Below, piece after piece: positions 55,673 through 64,000 of a stretch of DNA of 64,000 nucleotides. The notes beneath the pieces were generated by a model. It worked only from the letters and a program-made list of their open reading frames with translations, was not told the DNA's origin and did not search any database. Where the stretch lies: contig NC_135726.1 in NCBI RefSeq assembly GCF_964656455.1, forward strand, positions 30,595,930 to 30,659,929. Reading direction: 5' to 3'. How positions within the stretch are numbered: the stretch's first letter is position 1; every line of letters starts with the position of its first letter. Both the position numbers and the translations under genes were made by a program. The stretch comes from Halichoerus grypus (lineage: Eukaryota > Chordata > Mammalia > Carnivora > Phocidae).

Positions 55673-57544
55673 CACCTTCTCCCACACCCTCTGCTCCCCC
55701 CCCACCTCCCAACTAAACACCCACACTCTATTTGCCTATGAAGTGAAAAGAGAGGAGACTTTTATACTATGCCCATTAGTGTGCTGGACAGTATATCCAG
55801 GCGAAGGTAAGGCTGCAGAGACCTGGGATGCAAAAGCTGGAAGACTCTCAGACCCTGGCATGTTGGGGTCACTTGCAGAGGAAGAGACTGGCTGAGAGAG
55901 GAAAGTGCAAGATCTGGTGTCTTGACTCCCAGAACCCCATTCTCCCTCCTTATTCTAGGACCTTGTAGAACAGTTGCGTTGAAAGTGGGATTCACTGGCC
56001 ATACATACCAAAACCACCTTGGCAATTGGAGAAATTGCACGTTTTGTGCATCCCTGTCCCCAGACCCCCTAAATTGGAACAGTTCCTGTATCTTGGTCAA
56101 GCTCCCTAGAGAAACTTGATGCATTACTATAAATTTTGGGAAAGGGAGTTGTTGCCTGTGGTCAGAGTTTTGAGTGGCACGTAGCCTTATCCATGTAGAG
56201 TAGCTGTGGCTTAGAGGAAACCAGGCTGGATTTGAAGGTCGATGTGTCCCCTGGGAGAATGGCTTCACAGAAGTTGTCAGTGGGTGTTGGAGCAGAGGAG
56301 GACCTATGTGGAATTTGTATGGATCCTGTGTCTCACCTGGGAGCCCAAGTGTAGGGATGGATCTCATGATCCCTGTGTTTGCTTGTCATTCAGCTCCCTG
56401 GGGTGGAAGAAGTCTCAAGCGCAGTTGGGAACTGCAGGTGGTAGATGGGTAGTCAATAGGACTTGGGTGGCTGTTATCACCTAGAAGACTTTATGCTTCC
56501 GGCCATCTCTACCATGTGTAGCTGTTGACCACCTGCTCCCCTTCACCTGCCTGGGGTATCCCTCTGTCCCCTTGCATGCTGCTCAGCCATCTCCCTTATG
56601 GGGAAGTTTAGATCCCAGAAGGGCAGAGCTGGAAGAAGCCTTTGAAATAATCGAGAGATAAAAGGTCCTAATGTCTCCAGCATTTCTCAAAGCCCAGGAC
56701 ACAAACCACTAGTGGTACTTGAAATTTGTTTAAATGGTAATGGACACATACTCTGTTTTTCATTATAGTGGTACTGTAGTTGTGTGAATACATATTAGAA
56801 AAAGAACTTTAGGGTTCTTTTATTTATGGCAAGGATGTAACATTTTCTTTTAAGTATGTTTGTTAACAAAAATATAGTATAAGAGCCATGTGCAAAGATT
56901 GCTACCGTGACATGTGGATGGGGTCCAGGGAGGGAAATGATTTGTCCAGGGACACATACAGATAATCCTTGTGGAGCTAGGGGTCATACTGGGCCTGGGG
57001 TTCCTCTCCCAGGGCTCTCTGCTCATCAGCCTAGTTAATGTCGACTCTGGGCCTTAAGTAAAACATGGTTAGGAAAGTAAACCAAACCTCTACAAACTGC
57101 TTTCTAAGGTCAACTAAAATACATTTTGGAGTAGAATCTCTTTTTTTTGATTATGTATTTGTTTGTGGGTGATCCCTAGTGAGAAAAAAAGCCAAGACCT
57201 CCTGTACCAGCTGGGATTCCCCAGCAGTGGTACAAGGTAGGGAGAGGCCGGCGGTGGATTCACCCATCCAGGCTGCTCTCTTTGCGGAGGAGGAAGCTCA
57301 GGATGGTGGCCAGGACTGTCGCACATGTCCTCAGCGTCCCAGGCTCCTGCAGCGGAGTCTCAGGGGTCTCTGTGAGGCCAGGGTATGTGTGCAGGCAGCT
57401 GAGTAGGTGGGCTCAGTCCCTGTGCCCTCTCTGCATTTACATAGTTTATAAATCAAAGTGGCACATAGGATTCCATTTTAATTTAAAAAAAGGAGGGGTG
57501 TGGGGTGCCTTAGCAAAAGCTGGGAAATTGCTGGAATAGGGGAA
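55673..57544. other. Unassigned stretch with a long chance frame
   Basis: Contains the longest open frame of the window (55762-56367, minus, 201 codons). It starts and ends without splice signals of quality, crosses ordinary sequence, and matches no family I know. 57240-57400 is moderately GC-rich. I see no supported gene. Confidence 0.35.
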
Positions 57545-57770
57545 AGGGCATAGACTTTGCCAGAAGACCAGGTCTGACTTTGAATGCTAGCTTTATTATA
57601 CACCAGAAGTGGGATTTGGGCTAAGTGAATTGACCTTTGTGAACCTCAGCTTTGTCCATGTTGAAATTCCCTGTGTCTTGGAGTTTAGGGTGACTATTCA
57701 GTGAAACAGCATCTAGGGAAGCACCTAGCATTGTTCTTGGCATATAGTAGACACTAGATAATTAGGCATT
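57545..57770 (+). repeat. MIR, sense
   Basis: gcatagactttgccagaaga, ctgactttgaatgctagctt, and cattgttcttggcatatagt. Confidence 0.8.
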
Positions 57771-57823
57771 TTTATTCCTCATCATTGTAATTATGTCATC
57801 CCTCCTGAGGTTATTTGTGTTTC

Positions 57824-58049
57824 TTGTTCTTTTTTTTTTTTATAGATTTTGTTGTTGTTGTTTTTAAAGATTTTATTTATTTGACAGAGAGAGACAGCGA
57901 GAGCAGGAACACAAGCAGGGGGTAGTGGGAGAGGGAGAAGCAGGCTTCCTGCTGAGCAGGGAGCCCGATGTGGGACTCGATCCCGGGACCCTGGGATCAT
58001 GACCTGAGCCGAAGGCAGACGCTTAACGACTGAGCCACCTAGGCGCCCC
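57824..58049 (-). mobile_element. CAN-SINE, antisense
   Basis: T run with (GTT)n, aaagattttatttatttgac, cgatgtgggactcgatcccg and actgagccacctaggcgccc. Exact 16-bp target duplication aggttatttgtgtttc at 57808-57823 and 58050-58065. Confidence 0.97.
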
Positions 58050-58065
58050 AGGTTATTTGTGTTTC

Positions 58066-58559
58066 AAGAGGGTGTGCAACTCTAAGTTAGTACTCAACAA
58101 GGAGCTTCCAGGCATCCAAGAACAGGGTGTGTGTGGGGCGGAAGAGGTGGGGGGGGGTGGAGGCGGGGTTCATTTCCTGAAATGCATACCTGATGTCAGC
58201 TCTTTGTAAGTGCATGGCTAATTTTTTAAGTTAGGGACCATAGTCATCAATGATCCTTTGCTGTAGCCACCAAAGTCAGAACTCTAGTTCTTGTCTGATA
58301 AAAAAAAAAAAAAAAAACCTCACAGGGGAAGCCAAGGAGAGGCCATGGATGTGCACCTAAGTAGTGGCCTGGGGTGTGGGTATTAACACAGGATATGGAA
58401 GCTGTGTCTGTGGTGGTCATCCTATTGGCCAGACCCCCAGAATGTGCTTTCTTCCCATAGGATGACTCCATTCTGGGAAAGGGAAAATAAATGGGCTCAT
58501 TCTACTTATGGATCTAGAAGATTATTCATAATGGCCTTTTTTCTTTTTTCAAATGAATT
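58066..58559. other. Unassigned stretch with G-rich and A-run tracts
   Basis: A G-rich tract lies at 58134-58170 (gtgggggggg..gaggcgggg) and an A run at about 58300-58317. No exon was recognised. Confidence 0.4.
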
Positions 58560-59060
58560 TTTGTAGGAGTCATTCCCCGAGCCAGCAGGGCTGAGGAGAT
58601 GCTCTCTTGTGATGGATTATCTGAAATGACCCCATCCCTACCCTTCCCATTGTCTCCCCATCCTTCAGTACGAACACTCTATTCTGGCCTAATTAGAAAC
58701 ACACAATGACTCATGTTCACGAAGTGTGTTTTGAACTTTAAGTTGCCTCTTCATATTTTTAAATCATTGCATTTAAGTCTAATTCAATAAGATTCTGTAT
58801 TTCCTTCAATTTAATCTACGAGCTGCTTTCGCCTACCTGTTGCTAGGACAACCAGTGCCTGCTCTGGCGTTCGCTTGTTGTCCAGGCACAGGCTGTATTA
58901 ATTAACTCCCTGAAATTGCAGGCCGGGTAATCAATACCAAATGTATGGACTTGGCTGGAATGTTTTAATTAAATTTACAGTAATTTTATTTGCAGCTTCT
59001 CCTGTAATCTGCATGGTGGGCAATTGATTTTTATTTCAGATACAATGGTCTTCTCACTAG
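58560..59060. promoter_or_regulatory. CNE-like block 3 with X-box-like site
   Basis: Repeat-free sequence with homeodomain cores (gtattaattaactcc, ttttaattaaattt, ggtaatcaatacc, caattgattt). An RFX X-box-like palindrome gttgctaggacaac at 58839-58852 agrees at 11 of 14 positions with gttgccatggcaac. No open frame. Inferred conserved enhancer. Confidence 0.5.
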
Positions 59061-59462
59061 CCTGGTCCTCCCTTCTAAGTGCCCTTCTCCATCAGCTGAA
59101 TCACTGTTCAATGAGGAATAACCAAGGAAAAATACTAGTTAAAATAATAATTTTAGAAAAGAAACAAACCTTAGAATATCAGAAAGATTGAGCTTCTGCC
59201 AGTTATGTCTTCCCCATCCCTCTCCCAACCTGCTGGATATGTTTTGTCTGGAGTGACTCCAGAAGACAAGGATTGGTAGGATCCTGTGGAAAACATCCAG
59301 TGATGATGGGTAGGAAATCCAAATACTGTGTGCTGCAGAACTCCTCTGTGCTGCCTAAAATAAAAGATGCAAACAACTGCCCTCCCCCACCAGTACTCTT
59401 GGTAAAGACGTCAGAACACAGTGGAGCTGTGTGCTGTTAGGGAGAACTCCTTTCTTCTTCAA
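59061..59462. other. Unassigned single-copy sequence
   Basis: Nothing recognised. Confidence 0.4.
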
Positions 59463-59620
59463 GCATAGTGGTTAAGTGTTTGGGATCCCAAGACAGGTGA
59501 ACCTGGGGTTCACATCTCAGCAATGCCCCTAAGTCAAGTTTATCAACTTTTCTTCGTATCTAAGGAGAGGTAATCCTATCTACCTCATGGGGTTGTTGTG
59601 GGATTAAATAAAATGATGGC
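59463..59620 (+). repeat. MIR, sense
   Basis: agcatagtggttaagtgttt.. ctacctcatggggttgttgt.. gattaaataaaatgatgg. Confidence 0.88.
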
Positions 59621-59635
59621 ATCTATTAGATCACG

Positions 59636-59848
59636 ATGTTAAGAGCATGAACTCTTGGATCAGACAGTCTTGGTTTGTGCCCCAGCTCTGTCACATCCTC
59701 TTGGGATGACCTTAGGCAAAGTACTTAACCTCTCATGGCCTCAGGCTTTTCACTTCAGAAATGAGGATATTGCTACCTGTCTTGTAGAATTATGCTGGGG
59801 ATCTTGTGAGATAATGCATATAAAGCATCGACCTCAGTACCCGCCACA
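59636..59848 (+). repeat. MIR, sense
   Basis: gttaagagcatgaactcttg, cccagctctgtcacatcctc, gatgaccttaggcaaagtac and gagataatgcatataaagca. A tandem neighbour of the previous MIR, in the same orientation. Confidence 0.9.
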
Positions 59849-61699
59849 TACATTTGCTGGGGTTTTCTTGGGTTTGAGGTCTTGTCACCTTCTCAGGGGT
59901 AGCTGTATAGTGTCAGCTGAGCAGATTCCTTGGGTGTAAGGACCAAAACTGTCACTTGTTTGAGCATGATGGAAGTTTATCACAAGGATCGGTAAAGATC
60001 CCAGACAGAACTAGAATCTGTCCCACAGCCACATTAACACTCTAGACAGGTTCTCTTCTCTCATGGAGGCCTTTAGAAATACCACCCAAAAGTCTTTATC
60101 TTCTTTAAGAGTGGGAACCTGAGCTGAATGCCCTACCATTTTCTTTGCTCTGGATTTCTTCTTTCCACAGTGAGGATTCTCTTGGATGGTTTCCCTTCTA
60201 TCAGGAATGGGGAGCTTCTGCTGGACAAATTCCCTTCAACCACTTCAGAATCAGTTGAATTCTTTCACGAACTTCTATTTGGATATGACCCTGCTCTAGT
60301 CCTCTGTGGTGGGGGTAAAGGCTGGCTGGGGTGCCCCTCCCAAGGAAAACAGCCTAACCTGACTAAAACAGGAACAAAATAAAACAAAATGGCCTAACAG
60401 GGTGCTGTGATCCAGAAGTGGCACTAAGACTTTTATATCATCTAGTATAGAGCCAACTTTTATCTATGGATAAAACCTTTTACTGTTTGAAATATCAGTA
60501 GGAATTCACTAGATATCATTGCATGCATAAAGGAAGGTAGGAGCAATTTGGGGAGGCAAACATGATTCCATATGGTTCCTTCAAAATGGTGGCAAGGCAG
60601 CCAACCACTTACTCTACTAATGTGTTTCAATAACCATTTTCTAAGAACAATGATTGATTTAACTAAGGGCATTATTGGCCATGGAAGCTTGGAATGGCCA
60701 TTAGGGAATAAGAGTGAGATTTTCTTATGGTGAACACCTGCCTGAAAATTCTTTCTCTCTGCCCACATCTTGCATCCCAAATAAACAGAAATTTAATGAG
60801 AACATATTCATTTCCCTTCAAAGGCAACAGTAGAATATTGTATTGGAAGGAGCTTCAGCTAATAGAAAAAAAATACAAGTCCCCTGGTGAAAATATAGTC
60901 GTCATGCTGGAATTTGAGGATATTTCCCTTGATAATAAAATTAATCTTTTTTTCTTCATTGCTTAAGATGATTTCCTGATGGGAGACACTGTGTCTGTGG
61001 AGATATTTTTGCTAATTTATTTGAGTCTGGTTAGAGAATTGATTCTAGTTCATTGTAGCTAGGGGATAGCTGACCCTTGACAACTGCTTATTCTCTAGTT
61101 AGGTTTTCCTGATAAACACCTCTTGCTCACTCACTCTTTCTTCACATTTATCATGGAATCTTGTCTCAGACAAGCACATTAGGCAGAAACTGAAATCCGT
61201 GAAGGAGAAGTTACGATTGAGTGATGTGAGGCCCAGTTGCCCAAGTTTTTCTGTAAAGATGAAGGGAGTGGCACAGGTGAAGAGGTGGTCATGACCTCCA
61301 GTACCAGAATCACTCACCCCCTCCCCCAGGAGGCCTGACTCAGGGCTGTGCACGATTCTGGGAATTCAGGATGGCCTTAAAAGAATATTAACAAAGCTGC
61401 AAAACAAAACAGAAATTATGCGCCTTTTTGGTTGTTAGTCTTGTCCCTGCCCGTGAGCAGATTTCCTTTTCATACACATACATGATTTCATGGCTTGCTT
61501 TTTCCCTCTAACATTTCTTTTCCCCAACTTCTAAAACACCAGCATTGTGTGTATTTACCAAGTTGCTGCTCTGTCCTTTAGACTAGGTTGAGTTTGATAG
61601 TAGATGCACTCTAACTATGAGCCCTGGGAGAGTTTGTTTTGGGTTCTGTGTTCATTATCTCTACAAACTAGAGCAGAATAGATGCAGAGATAATAAAAG
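59849..61699. other. Unassigned single-copy sequence
   Basis: No repeat of note and no exon with paired splice sites recognised. Confidence 0.4.
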
Positions 61700-61935
61700 A
61701 ACACAGTAACTATGTGCCTAATACTAACCATGTACAAGGCACTAAGTTCTCACATAGAAAAACTCATTTAATTTTGTCATAGCAGCCGCCTGAGGAAAGT
61801 ACTATTATCGTTACTTTTTGACAAGAGAAAATTGAGGCAAAATGAATGGAAGACACTTGTCCCTAATCACCTGGCTGGTAAGGGGAAGAGCCCAGATTTA
61901 GACCCAGAAAGTCTGGTTTCAGAACCTGGGCCTAC
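61700..61935 (-). repeat. MIR, antisense
   Basis: taactatgtgcctaatacta, gagaaaattgaggcaaaatg, cacctggctggtaaggggaa and gtctggtttcagaacctg. Confidence 0.82.
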
Positions 61936-62004
61936 TGTATTTCTAATGTTCCTTCCTGGCTCTTGAAAATATTTGGTGGTTCTCTTCCTAATCCTACTTT
62001 GGTT

Positions 62005-62415
62005 ATTCATTCATTTACTTTTCCAATTATTCATACATGCATCCATTCAAAAAATATTTACTTGGCATCCAGTGTGTTCTGACTCTGTACTAAGTACTGG
62101 ACTGCAACGAGGGACAGGATGGCCACAGGGCTGCCTGTGAGCTTGCAGGCCTGCAGGGGAGCTGGATGAACATGTAATCATGGGATTAACTGGCTGTTTA
62201 TAATTTCTAGTTGTATTTAATACCATCGCACTTATTATTTACTGCTTGAAGCAGTGGAAGGATGTGAACAGATTCATGGAGAACATTTGAAAAGGGGGCA
62301 GGAACTGGGCAGGAGGAGGGAAGGGGAGGCTGTTGCAGGAGTCTGAGCGAGAGGGGCCAAGGTAAGAGGAGTGTTTGGTTCCTGAGACACATGCTTCTTC
62401 CATTCAAGAGGTCTT
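62005..62415 (-). repeat. L2 LINE, antisense
   Basis: attcattcatttacttttcc, gcatccagtgtgttctgact, tggactgcaacgagggacag, then the G-rich internal L2 part (gggggcaggaactgggcagg). Confidence 0.65.
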
Positions 62416-62490
62416 GACAAAAATATAACTAGATACTAATAACCGACAATTCTGGGTGAATTTAAATTTTTTATTTATTAAAAAAAGAGG

Positions 62491-62641
62491 GGGCAGCTGG
62501 GTGGCTCAGTCAGTTAAGCGTCTACCTTGGGCTCAGGTCATGATCCCAGGACCCTGCTTCTCTGTCTCCCTCTGTCCCTCCTCCTTGTGCTCACTTTTTC
62601 TCTCTCTCCCTCAAATAAATAAATAAATAAAATCTTTAGGG
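62491..62641 (+). mobile_element. CAN-SINE, sense, internally deleted
   Basis: gggcagctgggtggctcagt, ctcaggtcatgatcccagga, then a jump straight to ccctgcttctctgtctccct. The block normally containing gggatcgagccc..gctcag is missing. Tail caaataaataaataaataaa. Flank aaaaaagagg on both sides. Confidence 0.94.
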
Positions 62642-62649
62642 AAAAAAAA

Positions 62650-63222
62650 GAGGAAAAGAAAAGATGTGAGGATGGAACATTTCCGACTTACTTATTATTT
62701 CTTGAAAGCAGAGTGGAGTTTCCAGAGCAAGGATCTAATCTGACATGGGGGAAGATGAACTCTCTAGTCTGGGGATGAGGTAGGCCAAAGACAGCCTGCC
62801 CCTTATCTTCAGCCTAATGCAGTGAGCGTTCTGGAGTTGAAACAACAGGTCCTCTTGTGCCTGGGCTTGTGGGTAGCATCTCTTCAGCTCAGGGAACGGG
62901 TATAAGAGAGCCCCTGAACCCAGATGAAGCATCAGGGCTACATTTCCCTGCCTTGTCAGAAGAGAGAGCATCTTTGGTCTGTGTATTCTTTGTTAGCTGT
63001 ATTTGGTAAAGTAAAGGCCTTGGCTTCATGATACAGGCCCTGCAAGTGATAGGAGAAGCAGACCTTGTCAGGGCTTCCTCTGTGCGGAGTGCTCATGTCA
63101 GCAGTAGGTGATTGAGAAATTGCTCCCTTGCCCACTAAGACTTGGTCTCCACCTGGAAGATGAAAAGGGGTGACCCAGAATCACACAGTCTCAGTGATGG
63201 AGGGTCCTCTTAAAGGTAACCT
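62650..63222. other. Unassigned single-copy sequence
   Basis: Nothing recognised. Confidence 0.4.
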
Positions 63223-63227
63223 GGCCA

Positions 63228-63375
63228 CTGACTTCCAAATCTGACTGCTCATCCAAAGCACTCGAGAGCACTTGTTAAAAATAGATTTTTTACAAAAAAA
63301 TGTAGAGATTCTGATTTAGCAGGTTTGGGATGGGGCACTAGAACCTGCAAGCTGATGATTCAAAATCTGGATCTA
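63228..63375 (+). mobile_element. MER5-type MITE fragment
   Basis: gagcacttgttaaaaataga, gattctgatttagcaggttt, and ggggcactagaacctgcaag, in MER5 order. Confidence 0.75.
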
Positions 63376-63379
63376 GATT

Positions 63380-63512
63380 AGTGCTTCTCTCCTGGGGGAA
63401 CTTGTTAAAATGCAGGTTCTGTTTCAGTCAATCTGGGATGAGGCCCAAGATTCTGCATTTCTAATAAGTGTCCTAGTGGTGCTGCTTGTCCAGGGATCAT
63501 CCTTCTCATGGC
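63380..63512 (+). mobile_element. Second MER5-type MITE fragment
   Basis: gtgcttctctcctgggggaa, cttgttaaaatgcaggttct, attctgcatttctaataagt and gctgcttgtccagggatcat. Confidence 0.78.
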
Positions 63513-63645
63513 AAGGAATTAGAACAGCTTTATAACCAGAGACATTTTGTTTTCAGTCCTTATTTGAATTCTTCTTAGAGATATGGAGCTCTAAGCACAT
63601 AAGGCAATTTCTACCATTTCAGAGAAGCTTCAAGTTTTATAGCAA

Positions 63646-63812
63646 GGTCTTCCTTCCTTCCTTCCTTCCCTCCCTCCTTCCTCCCTCCCTCCCTCCCCTC
63701 CCTCCTTCCTTCCTTCTTCCTTCCCTCCTTCCTTCTTCCCTTCCTCCCTCCCCTGCCTTCCTTCTTTCCTTCCCCTCTCTCCCCCTCCCTCCCTTCCTGC
63801 CTTCCTGCCTTT
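63646..63812. repeat. Polypyrimidine (CCTT/CCTC)n microsatellite
   Basis: About 165 bp almost purely C/T on the + strand, built of ttcc and ccct units. The Gly/Lys/Glu/Arg frames on its minus strand (63630-63843) are artefacts of the repeat. Confidence 0.97.
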
Positions 63813-63845
63813 CATCTCTATGTTGGTAACTTCTAGAAAGCACTG

Positions 63846-64000
63846 TAGTGGAGTGGTTAGGTGTGAGCTCTGGAGACAGATGACCTGGTTTGGATATTGG
63901 CTCTGACTTTTGCTAGTTTTGTGACTTTGGGAAAATACGTAGCCTTCTTGTGTCTATAAAATAGCGTAATTACAGTACCTATCCCATAGGATTGTGGTAG
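63846..64000 (+). repeat. MIR, sense, cut by the window end
   Basis: gtagtggagtggttaggtgt, gctctgacttttgctagttt, gtgactttgggaaaatacgt and tatcccataggattgtggta. Confidence 0.9.

Noticed and set aside
55762..56367. 201-codon minus-strand open frame, the longest in the window
   Set aside because: No paired splice sites, no recognisable family, and odd composition. One or a few frames of this size are expected by chance in 64 kb on six frames.
63630..63843. Gly/Glu/Lys/Arg-rich frames
   Set aside because: Translations of the polypurine strand of the (CCTT)n tract.
1..64000. CRISPR arrays, operons, phage or other prokaryote-type systems
   Set aside because: Direct repeats here are target-site duplications and microsatellites. 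The splice signals and SINE/LINE content show a mammalian genome.

Overview
This window is mammalian nuclear DNA, almost all of it non-coding: intron or intergenic sequence rich in interspersed repeats. About sixteen SINEs share a tRNA-Lys-like head (cacctgggtggctcag or its complement), a CT-rich tail and A-rich ends. These are the CAN-SINEs (SINEC), which are restricted to Carnivora. Their internal wording (complement form: gaccctgggatcatgacctg..cgaaggcagacgcttaa, and ..ctccaggatcatgacctg..gcagtcgcttaaccaac) differs from the dog- and cat-specific subfamilies I know. The source is therefore probably an arctoid caniform (bear, seal/walrus or mustelid). That is inference from remembered subfamily wording, not a database match. 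Bacterial-type content (operons, CRISPR, IS elements) is absent.

Layout: 1-5.0 kb is repeats (L2, SINE, a 5'-truncated L1 with a SINE at its 3' junction). 5.36-6.18 kb is the only CpG island, with two CCAAT boxes, two CACGTG E-boxes and a strong + strand splice donor at 6178, so it is the best promoter/first-exon candidate. 7.38-7.8 kb is AT-rich, homeodomain-site-rich single-copy DNA resembling a conserved non-coding element (CNE). 8.6-14.7 kb holds old repeats and single-copy sequence. 14.78-19.05 kb is an ancient L1 ORF2/3' fragment carrying a SINE and a probable solo LTR. At 19404-19497 lies the one convincing coding exon: 94 nt on the minus strand, with branch point, polypyrimidine tract, AG acceptor and GTAAGT donor, and open in one frame only. 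I do not recognise the protein. 20.9-24.2 kb has nested L1/MIR and nested SINEs. 26.8-27.5 kb is a second CNE-like block. 28-43 kb is mostly MIR, L2, MER5, L1 and SINE remnants. 43.1-47.4 kb is largely unassigned single-copy sequence. 47.4-54.3 kb is MIR/L2, an MLT1-type LTR, a double SINE insertion at one target site, and an L1 with a SINE inside it. 58.6-59.06 kb is a third CNE-like block, with an RFX/X-box-like palindrome. 59.4-64 kb is MIR, L2, a SINE, MER5 and a 165-bp polypyrimidine microsatellite.

Interpretation: the simplest reading is a large intron, or introns, of a minus-strand gene whose exon is at 19.4 kb, with a separate CpG-island promoter near 5.7 kb (probably + strand, possibly bidirectional) and three candidate enhancers. 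Nearly all open reading frames are shadows: SINE and L1 translations, or chance frames in GC-rich stretches. I found no evidence of a novel multi-gene system. The items most worth following up are the unidentified exon, the CpG-island promoter, the three CNE-like blocks and several well-dated insertion nests.
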